Positions 42,300 to 54,141 are shown, counted from the stretch's first letter. The stretch is 64,000 bases of DNA from Gracilaria domingensis (GCA_022539475.1 VCMS01000139.1:186001-250000); one strand, 5' to 3'. Numbers and translations: made by a program. Notes: generated by a model not told the origin, from the sequence alone.

Positions 42300-44005
42300 A
42301 TGCCGAACCCGAATCAGGGTAGCAACCAACCGCCTGGCGGGTCTCAGAACCAATACGTTGGTGGTTTCGCTGGGCCTTCACACCCTTCCTCCTCTGGAGT
42401 GCCTCTCTCACAGCCGTCTTCCGCTGGCATTCCGTTTCCGCAACCGGTCAATCCGGGATTTCACACGGCTCCTCTTCCCCAGACGGGTGTCAACTTCCGC
42501 CCCCGGCGTCTGTACCGCAGTGGAACTGGATCGCTCCTGCTGTTCCGGTCCAACCGGTAGTCAACCCGTATGCGGGCGCGTGGGCGTCGTATGACGAACT
42601 CGACAACGTCGACCCTCGCAGCAATCCCACACCGTTCTTACGGGCTCCGTGGTTTCATCCGCAAGGCGTGACCAATCGTTCCCTCGTCGAGGCGTATGCC
42701 GATGGCAGTGGTCACCTCCCAGGAGGCGTGCACGTCTGGATGACGGTGACGTTCGACTGGCATTACCGGATTACCGTGCCTACCAACGCGCTCGTCCACC
42801 ATCGTGGTCAGTCGCACAACTCCGCCCGAGCGGCCATGGTTCGCGTAGCGCACATGCGCATGTTTCGCACGTACTCAGAGCGCCCGATTCCGGGCGAACT
42901 TCCCGTTTCGACGTGGCCTTCTTCCGAACACTCGGCGAAATCCAATATGGAGAGAATCTTGCCCGGCTCGGCGGTGTGGTGAGCGTTACCAGAACGTCCC
43001 CGTTCACCAGGATCTCCTGTGCTGGACCCGTCCGCTTCTGCGTGCAGAATTTCGATATCTCCCACGCGTACCGCGGTCCACTACCTTCAAACAAATGATC
43101 CGTCCCGAACGACGTGCCCGCTCCCGATGGGGTTACCTCATCCCGTATCAAAACACGGAGTCAAACCGGATTCGTCCGCGCCACATGCGTGGGAGATATG
43201 TTCCTCTCCCCTTTGTGTGGGCGTCCGTGGAGGTCTGCCGTGGCTGTTACGTGGAACTCCCCCCCTGTCTCACGTATGTGGGTAGTAGGCTCGTGACAAA
43301 CCCGTTTACGGGATGGTGGAGCGTTGTCCTCACGGAGTGGGCGGCGGCGAACAGCGGTGTATCTTCTCAACGAGGTATATGACCAGTATCGACTGTGGTT
43401 CATTCCCCCGCGCTTTGCGGCAACTCATCCGAGCCTTGGATCTCACTATCCCGCTTGGCGGTAATGGAAACTTCTCGGAAGTCATGTGCCTTGCGAGTGA
43501 TTGATGGAGTCGACTGGAACCAGGTTCCTCGTTCGCAGAGCGCGCGCGACGAAGGCGATTTGCCATTGACCGGTCTCCGGGTCGCAGGTCCCCCACTGTC
43601 GGGTGATTACATCTACTACGACCCCTGGACACGGGTGCCGATTACCAATCGCCGAGGCGGAACTTTCTTCGGATGCCAGCGAGTCATACCCTCCGGGGCA
43701 CCAACGGGTTTCATCATGACTGATGATTTCTTTTCACCCTGTCGGGATCAAAACTCATGGTTGGATGACGCCTCCCGAGTGACGGGATGACGACTATGGC
43801 GATTGACTAACTTCGCAGCAGCTCCCGGTTGGAGGGGGCAGTACCCTGCTTCAGCAGTGCCAGGTTCCCCAAGCGGGCGTGTCGAAGGGCGATTCCGAGC
43901 TCCCGGAAATGTTCCCTCTGCGCCTCTAGCGGCTCCTGGCCGTAGTGCTCTGTCCCACGCCTGTGCGGTTCCGACTCCGAGCGAGAAGTTTGCTTCGCCT
44001 GCCGA
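42300..44005 (+). CDS. E2 antisense coding region (fossil)
   Basis: Plus-strand coding-like sequence inside the minus-strand element. It begins with a Pro/Gln/Gly-rich segment (MPNPNQGSNQPPGGSQNQ) and continues with more globular-looking sequence rich in aromatic residues (VHVWMTVTFDWHYRI near 42735; TNPFTGWWSVVLTEWAA near 43300). It is degraded, with several interruptions, and runs into the assembly gap. Amino-acid quality is better than expected of shadow frames. I recognise no family. Antisense ORFs in this position are known from some plant Ty3/gypsy elements. Confidence 0.5.
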
Positions 44006-44078
44006 NNNNNNNNNNNNNNNNNNNNNNNNNNNNNNNNNNNNNNNNNNNNNNNNNNNNNNNNNNNNNNNNNNNNNNNNN
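44006..44078. other. Assembly gap (73 N)
   Basis: A run of N between the antisense region and the tandem repeat of E2; the true length is unknown. Confidence 1.
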
Positions 44079-44394
44079 TAGCTTCATTCCTCAGCGAGCT
44101 GGTATCTCCGACTCACATCTGGGCGACGTCGCGCAAATGCGCGACGCGCTAATTGCGCAGAAATAGCGAACGCTGTGAGACCAGCAGGAATCCAGTAACT
44201 GTGCAGCTTCTCCTCTAGGGAGTCCTTCCTAGCTGATAACCCAATAACTTAGGCCTTGTGTGCTCGACTAGCGAGCCAACAACATAGTAACAATGACCAG
44301 TTAAACTGTGGAACTTCTCTTATCTTCAAGACTTCTTCCCTTTCTTCCAAGGTGCTATACTTCTTAACTTCTCCCTTCCGGGGTGATCTTCCTC

Positions 44395-44605
44395 TTACGA
44401 TGCTTCTTCCTCTTACGAGTGCTTCTTCTCTTCTGAGCTTCCTTTTCCTCTTCATAGAGTCTTCTTCCTCTTGCGAGTGCTTCTTCCTCTTCTGAGCTTC
44501 CTTTTCCTCTTCATAGAGTCTTCTTCCTCTTGCGAGTGCTTCTTCCTCTTCTGAGCTTCCTTTTCCTCTCATAGAGTCTTCTTCTCTTGCGAGTGCTTCT
44601 TAACT
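44395..44605. repeat. 59-bp tandem repeat in E2
   Basis: About three and a half copies of a CTTCTTC-rich unit. The word GAGCTTCC recurs at 44435, 44494 and 44553, a period of exactly 59 bp. It is purine-rich on the element's coding strand, lies between pol and the antisense region, and is close to the gap. Confidence 0.85.
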
Positions 44606-44791
44606 TCTCCTCTTCCTGAGGGCGTTACTATTCGAACTTCAACTGTCCTCTCAATAGAGTGTCTCCTCACCACGCGAGTAGCGGTACAGTACTCCTCTGG
44701 AGGTTGTCGCAGCGTTCCTCGATTGAGTGTTGTGGTTCGTAGAACCGTTCGTGCGCGGTACGCGATAAGCTTCCGTCTCCAGCGACGTGTG

Positions 44792-47700
44792 TTAACCGAC
44801 CATCGCTTGATGTAGATTAGCCGGCAACGCCGTGTTAGTACGACGGTGGTACTGCACGATCTTCGATCGGGGTAGGTGCTCCACGGGTTCGTCCGAGTCC
44901 CGCGACGGCGGATAGCCATACCAGCGTACCTGGTACTGAACATACCCCTTCGGGTTCCAACTGTGCCCCACTATGTGGTCGACAACGAACTCTTTCGAGT
45001 AAACTCCCCGCTCGAGCTCTTCCTGCGAAGGGTCGTCAGCGTGTCGCGGCGGTGCCGTTACATAGTCACCAGCGGTGCTGTGAGTTTCTCCTGACGCCTT
45101 CGGCGGTAAGTGTGTCCTCCGCTGAGTGGTCGCTTCCGGAATCCGGGTCTTCTCAAGCAGCTTCGCCGCTTCGGCGGGTCCGCGAACGGCTAGTTCATGC
45201 GGCAGTTCCCGTCTTGACGGTGAAGGCGAACGCGGAGGCGGATTGTTCACCACGGCACGTGCCGGTTCACGTGACGACACGCGACGTTTCGCGGTGGTGG
45301 CACTGCCACGAGTTGTGATTGGCCCATTGTGTGGCGCGCGCTGCGCACCCCAAGATTTGTGGTGCGCAAGCGCTCCTGCAGATGCAGTGTGCGTTTTCCC
45401 TAAATCAGGGCTGTAATCCGTATCTCCAGCGAGCGGTGCGCCGTCATGACTTATCGAAACGTCATGACGTGCGACTTGCGACTTCCCCAAAGCTGGGTGC
45501 AACGGTACACTACCATTACCCGAACCGGGGTGCTTGATCTTCGCTTCAGCGAGCGTCTTCTCTTCTTCCTGCTCTGCAGTGTCAACGATACCGGGATCTG
45601 CCGTGACTACCCTACAGCGCGCCTGCGAAGGCGGTTTGCGGCGGTCGTCAGCGGCGGAGTGCGGCGACTGCGCGTCCGGAATACTCCGTGATACAGTATC
45701 CAGCTTCGCTGTAGCCTTGCTCTGCCGAGAAGTCGGGTGTTATTGATCAACTTCCGGCCTTGCCGTGGAAACTTCGCGAACGAGAGCATGCTCCGCGTCC
45801 TGCGTCCGTGCGACGATGGGCGCGTGTTCCTGTGACAATTCCCCAGATGGGTGAGCAATACCAGTATCCTGGGACAACCTTGAGTCCGTTCGTTGCGTGC
45901 GGTGTCCTTCCTGAAGGTCGCGATCCTTCGTGGAAGGTTGTGTATCCTCCGCAGAGTTCTGCGCGACAGCGGCCGACTGCGGCGCGTCCTTCGCGACTTC
46001 AACACGCGACAGCGGGTGATCCTTCCCACTGACAGTGGTGTCCGTAGCAACTACGTCTTCGACGGTGTCCTGAGGCGACTCTGCCTCTGCTTCATTACTT
46101 TCCCGTGAATCACGGTGCTGCGACGGTAGCGACACCGGTGACTCACTCTCCGCGACAACGCGTGAATTCCCCTCCCCCTCCTTAGGTGGAGCGTTACGGG
46201 GAGCAGTCATCACGTCAGTTGACGGTGTAACAGACGCTGTGAAACGCGATTTCACCAGCGGTGTATGTTCCGATACCTCGGCTTGCGACGATACAATCGG
46301 TACATCTGCGAGACCCCGTGTTGGGTGACGGAGCCCCACAGTGGGTGTAGTGTTCTGCGACGAGGTTCCTCGGTTCTCTGTCTGTCCAGCTTCCTGCTGT
46401 GTGTCCGAAAGTACTTCCGTGTGAACGGTTGGACCTCTTACCACGCGATCGCGGGAGAAACGCTCATGAGCGTCACCAACTTCCAGTACGGCTGTGTCCT
46501 TGTTCACGCTGACAACGCGGTACGGACCATCAGCGATGGGTGAAAGCTTGTGGCGCCGCTCCTTTTCAGGGTTGTAGTACTCCTTCCTGACAAAGGCGAG
46601 GTTTCCCACTTTCAGTGGCGGTAGTGGTCTCCGTACCCGGGCATCAAAGTTCCGCTTGTAAGCGTGTTGTGCTTTCGCCATTGACGACCTGGCGACAGGT
46701 ACCATTGCGGATAACCACTGCTTCCATTGCAAGTAGTGATCCCGTATTGACGGTGACGTATCCAGCTTTGCTGATGGTTCAACCGCAACTGGCGGTGGTG
46801 TCCGTGAGAGCACGAGCTCAAAGGGCGATAAACCAGTTACTTTGTGAACTTGCGTATTATACGCATACGTCACGGTATCCGTGTAGAGATCCCAAGTTTT
46901 CGGGTGTTCAACAGTATAAGCCCGCAACGCGGAGAGCATCGTCCGGTTAAACCGTTCGACTTGCCCATTGCATTGGGGATGATACGTCGTCGTGAAGAGA
47001 TTCTTCACGTCGAGTATCCGACAGACATCCTGGAAGAAACGTGCAGTAAACTGCGGACCATTATCTGAGAGGAGATTGACCGGGGGACCGTAGACCATAA
47101 CCCAATGGCGAACGAATGCCTCTGCAACACTGCGTGCTGTAATCGACTTCAACGGAACTGTCCGGACTAGCTTACTGAATCTATCCGTAATAACGAGTAA
47201 GAACCGATTTCCTCGGGAAGTACGCAAGAACTCGCCGAGTATATCGATGGCAATAAACTCCAACGGCGCCCTTGCGGGGAAAAGTGTTAGTTTCTTCGCA
47301 TGGCGACGCTGTTTAACTCGCTCTCGAGCACAATGTGTACACGCCTTCACGGTGGTGTAGCAGTCCAACGCTAACGCGGGCCAGTAGAAATCCCGACGCA
47401 GTGTCGTGTATAACCGCTTAGCACCCGGATGGGAAGCCATCCGCGAGTGATGCGAGAGATGCAATACCCTTGTTTGTAAGGAGTGAGGAACCACAATCTG
47501 TGGGGTAGAACGAACCACTCTGACGAGGTAACCTTGTGTGTTGACCCCGAACGGGATGTTAGCACCACCATTAATTTGGGAGCGTATCCTCGTACAGAAC
47601 GGGTCAGATTGCTGTTCCCGCACCAGCTCTTCTGGAGTAATGGGGACGAATGTACCGGATTCCGGGTCTTCACCGTCTGCGACGAGCAAATCATCACAGA

Positions 47701-50233
47701 TGTCGTCCGACACGATGTCGTAGTCTTCATCACCCTCCTCCATGAGGAAACAGGGGATATCTTCATCCTCGTCATCGAGGGGTAAAGCTTCACCTTCAGT
47801 TCCTAGACGTGAAAGAGCATCCGCTTGCGCGTTTAAACAACCCTTCTTATAGGTGACCTCGTAGTCAAACTCGGCAAGCCGAAGACGCCAACGCATTAAG
47901 CGTCCGGAAGGCTCCGTGACTGACATTAACCAACGCAAGGCGGAATGATCCGTATTGACGGTAAAGTGCACACCCATAAGATATGGTCGTAGAGTCTGCA
48001 AAGCCCATACCATGGCGAGACACTCCTTCTCGGATACCGAGTAATTGCGCTCGTGCACGTTGAGTGTACGAGACCAATAGCCAATTGGTTTGCGTTCCCC
48101 TTCGGGTGTAGTCTGAAAGAGAGCGCAGCCAATTTGGTAATCGCTCGAATCCGTATCCACGGTGTACGGCAACCCGTTCTTTGGTAACGCTAACACGGGT
48201 GCCGTGGTAACAGCCTCTTTAAGAGAGTTGAAAGCCTCCACTTGCGTGGGGGTAAGTGGTCCCAATTTGGGCGGTTGTCCCTTCTTCAGGAGTTCGTTGA
48301 GCGGTCCCGCGATCTTTGCGAAGCGAGAAATGAACCGTCTATAAACGTTGCATAGCCCCAGAAAGGAGCGTAGCTCTGTCTGTGTAGTGGGGTGCTTCGC
48401 CTCTTTGAGGGACTTCACGCGAGCTTCCTCGATCAGTAACCGTCCTGGACGTATGACATGGCCCAGATACTTCACTGAGTCAGTGAAAAACTCACACTTC
48501 CTCAATTTGAGAGTAATTCCAGCATCCCGCAAAGCGGTCATTATCTCCCGAACATGTTCGAGGTGATCGTCCAAACTGTTGGAAAACACGATGATGTCAT
48601 CGAGGTATACCAAGCAACTCCGCCATTTGAAGCGAGCTAACAAAATGTCCAGAGCACGCTGAAACGTAGCGGGGGCGTTCGTTAACCCGAACGGCATACG
48701 CTTAAAGCGGTATAGTCCTGAATGACAGGTAAACGCGGTCTTGTCACGGTCTTCCGGTCTAACTGGTACTTGCCAGTAACCCCAGTTTGCATCCAAAGTG
48801 GAGAACACAGTAGCATCGCCAAGCGAGTCGATATACTCGTCCATACGAGGTATGGGGTACACGTCTTTGACGGTGACATCGTTCAAGCGACGATAGTCGA
48901 TACAAAAGCGCCAGGACCCATCGGGTTTCGGAGCCAGTACAACTGGAGATGCCCACGGCGACTGAGCCGGTTCTATCACGCCAGCGCGGAGCATTTTGTT
49001 GATCTGAAACTCTTCCTCTTCCCGTGCTTTCGGGCCTGCCCTGTAAGGGTGCTGAGCAATCGGCTTGGTCTCCGGCAGGAGGTCAATCCGGTGTTCCGTA
49101 GTTGAAACCTCTCCGAGGGAACCATCCCACATTGGTGTAAACTCTCGCAACATGTTGCGCAACTTCTCACGGTGTGAAACCGGTACATGACCGAGATTCA
49201 ATTCTTCTAACTCCTTGATAGGGTCAATCTTGTCATAACTCGTAGGAACGGTCCTAGCTTCCGAGTCATTCGTGTGTTCAACCGTCTGGGACGGGTGTTC
49301 AACCGTCTGGGACGGGTCCGACGCAGACGAGCGCGACGATTCTCCCTCCCCCTCCTTAGGGTGAAGCACACCAGTGCGTTCTTCAGCAATCCCGAGCATC
49401 TCGGCGGCAGTCACCTTTGTAGGGATAAGCGCCGTAGGGTGCGGTAAGACAGTACCAATTACTTGGTTCTTCACCAGATACTGGGGCTTCTTGCCAAAGT
49501 TGGCCAACATAACCCGAAAGGGGTGTTCGCTGTTGATTTGAACAACTCCGTTCGCCAACGCGACCTGATACTTCTCGTATAACGAGTTCAATGGTTGAAC
49601 AACCCGCAAACCACGCGGTGCGGCAGTAACATCAACCCAAACCTGGGATTCTGGCGGAATAGAAATTGCACGCGCTACGCGGAGCTTCGGCGACTCCTTC
49701 GGAGGTGAAGAATCCTGTAGAGGAGCGGGTAGTGGTACCAGCTTAGCTGACGCTCGGCGTAATGAGCGACGAACAATCGGTACAACCGAACCATCTTCCA
49801 TTTCCACTTCACGCGCACGCGGTCGTATGGCTTCGACATATCTGTCGCAGAAGTCACACCCTAGAATGACAGGGGCAGCGAGCGTCTTGCAGACGATGAA
49901 TTCTACCTGCTCGATGCAGTTACCAATCCTGACAATCAGTGAAACCATTCCAGCCGTTTGTAACGGGTTATTGTTGGCATCTGCCACGTCCATGACGGGT
50001 CCAGAGCGGATTCGACAACGGACTTCCGGCGGTAGTAACGACTCAACAATGAAGTTGGGGCCAGCACCTGTATCCAAGACAGAGAGATGACGCACCATAT
50101 ACTGGGTGGATAGGCCAAGGTCAGCAAATATCTTGTAGTTTCGCTTGGCCAGCACCATGACTCGATCCGGGATCCGGTTGTTCCTGAACCGTATCCACGG
50201 GCGACGTAACACACCGATGGTGGTAGAGTCCAC
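44792..50233 (-). CDS. E2 pol region (fossil)
   Basis: Minus-strand pol in chromovirus order. It starts with an aspartic protease with a DTGA core near its N terminus. Reverse transcriptase follows, with the FCIDYRRLN and YLDDIIVFS motifs, then RNase H (NTDHSALRWLM). Integrase has an H-H-C-C zinc-binding part (HLSHHSRM, CTHC) and a DDE core (SDNGPQF). A GPY/F module (DGPYRVV) leads into a linker of roughly 450 residues and a C-terminal chromodomain (VQYQVRWYGYP). pol lies in a different frame from gag, so expression by frameshift, as in related elements, is likely. It is broken, with about one lesion. Confidence 0.93.
46169..46183 (-). other. PPT-like tract inside E2 pol (3' copy)
   Basis: AAGGAGGGGGAGGGG on the minus strand, in the linker region. 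It matches the terminal PPT core AAGGAGGGGG. The same tract lies in E1 at 38804-38818. Confidence 0.6.
49344..49357 (-). other. PPT-like tract inside E2 pol (5' copy)
   Basis: AAGGAGGGGGAGGG on the minus strand, between protease and reverse transcriptase, preceded by CACCCT as at the terminal PPT. Both internal copies read as the peptide PKEGEG. Confidence 0.6.
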
Positions 50234-50343
50234 GTCTAAGACGGTCTGTTTCCTCGAAAGGATTTTGACCTGGGAGCGAGGCGGTGACGCCTCGGGCGCC
50301 GTAGACCTCGACTCGGGCGCCTCTTCATTGGAGACTCCCGTAC

Positions 50344-52428
50344 TCAGTTTAACTGAGTTCCATCCGTTCTAACGGGAACGGCGTCCTGTGCAGCAGGCAT
50401 CTTCACAGATTCCTGTGGAACAGCGACAGAACTACCCGCAACAGCGGTTGCCGCCACGGCTTGAGCCGGTGAAACATTGACCTGGGTCGAACCAGAGTGC
50501 AGTAACGCAGCCAATTCTGCAGCAGACACCCTACGGGGGTACTCAGCCTTCGCACGCAGATATGCGGTTACCGGCACTGACGCCTGTTCGGCGGGGGTCA
50601 GCGCTTCAAAATTCGCCACAACCGTGGGCATTTCCCTCATCGAGAGGTTGCAGTTCGGAGCTGCATGCCCGTGGTTGTAACACGTGAAACAGATCAGGGG
50701 TGGTCTTCCGGAACTCCGTGGGTCTTGGAACTTCACCGTTCGCGGGTCTACCCAACCAGGTCGCTGGTAACGACTCCCTGAATAGGGTACTTGAGGACCG
50801 CGAACGCGTGGACGGTCTGCGTAAAGCAGCGCATCTTCCGTCTTCGACGAGGCTTCTGAAGTAGAAGGCAACTCCGTAGTCGGAATAGAATCCAGGTCCA
50901 CCTGTGCGAGATGTAAGTTATCCACATCGTGGCCAGAAAAGTCCTGCGGTAGCAGTGAAGCCGATGACGACCCTCCTTCGAGGTGCAACGCCTTGGTTGA
51001 AACCCGGTATCCGGTGCGTGCGCGCAAGGCGTCTCCCTCCGCCTTCGCGTACTGCACTAACTCCAGATAGGTAGTCTTCTTCCGGTCTTCCCGTCGCTGG
51101 GCAACCAGAGTGCGAATAGCCGGATTCAATCCGTTGATAAACAGCGTGCAGCGCTCGTTTGAGGAGTAAACATTGCCACAACGGTGGAATGCCTTATTCA
51201 GGCGTACCGAGTACTCGGTTTCCGACTCCTTCGGGCGTTGTTTCGTCTCCCGCAACGCGGTGATTGCTTCCTCGATAGAGGTATTTGTCGCATACGAGCG
51301 CAACAAATACTGCACTGCTTCGGGCCAGCAGGTGACCCCTCCTTCAGAGGCGCGAGATGAACCTCTTACAGAGTTATACTGATCTTCAGCGAGTCCACGT
51401 AGAAAATACGGTAAGGCAACATAAGCTTGCCCCTCACTCATGCCGAGGATGTCAGCTTCCGCTACAAAGCGTGAAAGAAAGTCAAGCACCAGAATGGGAT
51501 CCTCCCCAGTGAACAACTGGTTGCGAAAGGTTAAGGACATGCGTTTGATGCAGTCCTTCACCTTACCCGTGCCACGGGGCGTCCGGTTCAGACTTGAATC
51601 TTCCAAACGGTAATACCGGTAAGATAACAACCTTTTGAACAAGGGATTCGTCGGCTCCAGTTCCCTCAAACCTGAGTGCTTTCGCCCCCGTTTCCGGGTA
51701 CCAACAACACCATAGGTGGACGTAGAACTCCGCGAACGCGTAGAACGAGCGCGACGTTCACCGTCACTTGACGAGCTCGATGATAAGGAACCCGCCGAGC
51801 GGTTTGAAATACCAGAAGACTGTGACGAATCCGAGTCATACTCGTCGACATTCCTCTTCTTAGAGCGACTCTTCCCGGACTTCCGGTCACGTGTACCACG
51901 AGACACTCCCGCAGAGGCGGCAGCAGGGCCGTCATCCTCACGGATGGTGGCCTCTAACGTCTCAAGACGGCCAAGGATCCGAATGAACTTCGTGTTAACC
52001 TCCTCGGTGAAACCGGGATATCCTTGAAGAACCTCCAAGAGGGCATTAACATCCTTCCGTAAAATACGTAGATCATCTGATACACCTCCGTTGAGGGCTG
52101 CGTCAACCTTCAAACGAAGTGTGTCGACCTCGGAAACGAGTGCTTCATGAGAACTCCTCATGACAGCAGTCTGAGCCTCAAGCACACGAACTTGAGTCTC
52201 CAACTCGTTTACGAGCGCATCCTTCGCCGCGACAGCGGGTATAAGACCCTCCAAAGGAGCAGATGAGGGCCCAGCCACTGGGGCGTCAGACGACTTGTCA
52301 GGCTGTTTCCGGTTTCCGGGTTTCCTTCCATCACCCTGTAGGAGTTCAGGAACAGACCGCGGACGTGGGGGCAAGCCAGAGCCAACGGAGCGAGACTTCG
52401 TAGGGCTCGAGCGCTTGCCCGACGCCAT
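50344..52428 (-). CDS. E2 gag (fossil)
   Basis: A 694-aa gag from the ATG complementary to 52426-52428. The N-terminal part is basic (MASGKRSSPTKSRSVGS), followed by a coiled coil (about residues 75-130) and a Ser/Arg-rich stretch. A gag-type capsid domain follows (MSLTFRNQLFTGEDPILVLD onward), then a C-terminal CCHC zinc knuckle (CFTCYNHGHAAPNC). It looks open over its full length. Confidence 0.92.
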   Translation of the reverse strand: MASGKRSSPTKSRSVGSGLPPRPRSVPELLQGDGRKPGNRKQPDKSSDAPVAGPSSAPLEGLIPAVAAKDALVNELETQVRVLEAQTAVMRSSHEALVSEVDTLRLKVDAALNGGVSDDLRILRKDVNALLEVLQGYPGFTEEVNTKFIRILGRLETLEATIREDDGPAAASAGVSRGTRDRKSGKSRSKKRNVDEYDSDSSQSSGISNRSAGSLSSSSSSDGERRARSTRSRSSTSTYGVVGTRKRGRKHSGLRELEPTNPLFKRLLSYRYYRLEDSSLNRTPRGTGKVKDCIKRMSLTFRNQLFTGEDPILVLDFLSRFVAEADILGMSEGQAYVALPYFLRGLAEDQYNSVRGSSRASEGGVTCWPEAVQYLLRSYATNTSIEEAITALRETKQRPKESETEYSVRLNKAFHRCGNVYSSNERCTLFINGLNPAIRTLVAQRREDRKKTTYLELVQYAKAEGDALRARTGYRVSTKALHLEGGSSSASLLPQDFSGHDVDNLHLAQVDLDSIPTTELPSTSEASSKTEDALLYADRPRVRGPQVPYSGSRYQRPGWVDPRTVKFQDPRSSGRPPLICFTCYNHGHAAPNCNLSMREMPTVVANFEALTPAEQASVPVTAYLRAKAEYPRRVSAAELAALLHSGSTQVNVSPAQAVAATAVAGSSVAVPQESVKMPAAQDAVPVRTDGTQLN

Positions 52429-52850
52429 CGTCCACGACGAGATACAACCAGAAAACTGGGAACAGGAAAGCAAAACAACAAATTAACCTCGAATGAGTGT
52501 AGCGTCCTCACACGAGTGACGATAACCGACAAATCGGACGAACCAACCGTACCAACGGGAACAGCCGTATACGGAATTAGGGCTGATTCGACCAGATTGC
52601 TGGGAACAGTAGACAACCCAAACGGGGTGACAACAACCGTACCGACGGGAATCACACACTACGGAAATAGGTAGTGCCACCGGTAGTAAACCGTGTCCAA
52701 ACAACAACCCAAAATGAGGAAAGCAGTACCAACACGACGTCTGTCGGCAAAGCCTTCCAGTAGAAACTGTGTAGTGTATCTCCACGACCAGATACGAACC
52801 GGCAAACCGGAAATTGATCAGAAAACCAACTTGCTGGATCAACGCGACTT

Positions 52851-52866
52851 CTAAGTCGGGAGACCA
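52851..52866 (-). other. E2 primer binding site
   Basis: TGGTCTCCCGACTTAG on the minus strand, starting two bases after the 5' LTR. It begins TGG as expected for pairing with a tRNA CCA end and differs at one base from the E3 PBS. Confidence 0.8.
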
Positions 52867-52868
52867 AT

Positions 52869-53684
52869 TGTTGTGCAAAACCCAGCGATGGGGAAAGACA
52901 CGCAAAGGCGGTTCAGACCCTCTCTCAAGAGGCGAGCACAGCAGTAGAGCGCTCCCACAGGTACGACACGGCAATGCCGGGTGTAAGACCGGGGTCGACC
53001 CTTCCCAAGTAATGGAGGGAGCGAAGCGGCGAAGAAGAAGCGTCCAGCGGTAGAGAACACACGACACAAGTCGGCAGTAGCGTCACGTGCGTAGCACGCG
53101 GTACCCACGAGTGTGGCGATGACACGCGAGAGCGGTAATAGCCCACGCGAGTGTGTCGAGCCACGAACGGTATGCACCGGTACACCAAGTAGTGCTACCT
53201 GTATAACAGGGACAGAAATAAAGAAAACACACACAAAGTAAACACGCGAAAGCGGTAGTGGTGTTAATGATGCCGCGAGGCGGATGATGAGCCCTGCACA
53301 AGGTGCCGACTCTCCGGGAGGAGGATATCGGTCACCAAGGGTGAAACATCAGAGCCGAACACTCGGTTGGTTCGTTTACTTCCCCGACAATGGGTGCAGC
53401 TCAACCTACTAAGTAGTGTAGAGTGCCAACCCACTGTCAAGCGGTGTAGCGAAAATATCTAGAATAAACATCTAAAATACCCCAACTAATGGGTGCAAAC
53501 TTCCCACACGTGTGTGACCCACCGGCTAAGCCGTGCGCCTCATAACACTAATTCTAATATTAAGTATACCCAAGAATGGGCTGATCTCACCAGTTACTCA
53601 TACTGTGTGCCACCACCTCCCGGCATCGCCGTGCATGTTATGAATCGCATCAGCGAAGGAGTCCCGCAATCGCGTTGCACTACA
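52869..53684 (-). repeat. E2 5' LTR
   Basis: 816 bp, same length and apparently same sequence as the LTR at 41245-42060. It is followed on the minus strand by the PBS. Confidence 0.92.
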
Positions 53685-54141
53685 CTGATCAACCAACCTC
53701 CGTCCCTGAGGAGTACTAATCCGTCGTCACGGCACTTTTCTTATCTATTTTATTGTTGTCATTTCCGTCTTACGGCTTTCGCTACTCTGCCCTACATTGT
53801 AGGTTTGTTTTATTTTGTCTCGGGAGTTTTCCCGCTTATCGCGAGTCAGTGCTCCGCAGTGCGGCTCGCTTGTTGATCTTTTGTCGTCCCATACCGTTGG
53901 GCTGGATACCCCCACTCGCTGTGGCTCGCCGGAACCATCCGGATACCTACGCCGATTCTACCCCTTCTACCTCCGACTGCACGCCCAGATCGAGGCCACC
54001 CGGATTTACACCCGGCTCGTGTTGGCCCTATCGGAGGGTTCTGCCGCTCGACTGCCCTTCACAGGGAGCAGGGCCTGAACACCCTGAGGTGCTCGTCCGC
54101 GACGCGGCTTGTTGTTTTCCCGTCGAGGGTTTTGCACCACA
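53685..54141 (+). repeat. Partial LTR of a third related family
   Basis: The right end (GGGTTTTGCACCACA, with an upstream TTCACAGGGAGCAGGGCCTGA) resembles the last part of the E3 LTR. The left end is cut where E2 begins. It is probably the R-U5 part of a solo or truncated LTR inserted into the hAT element. It is clearly more diverged from the E3 LTRs than those are from each other. Confidence 0.6.

Larger units (their letters stand above)
41245..53684 (-). mobile_element. E2: Ty3/gypsy chromovirus, nearly whole fossil
   Basis: A 12.4-kb minus-strand element with two 816-bp LTRs that look identical, PBS, gag, pol with chromodomain, an antisense coding region between pol and the 3' LTR, PPT, and a 73-base assembly gap. 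Apparently identical LTRs point to a very recent insertion. It is broken by a small number of lesions (about one in pol, a few in the antisense region) besides the gap. The flanks do not form a target duplication: TATAC on the left, CTGAT on the right. Confidence 0.9.
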
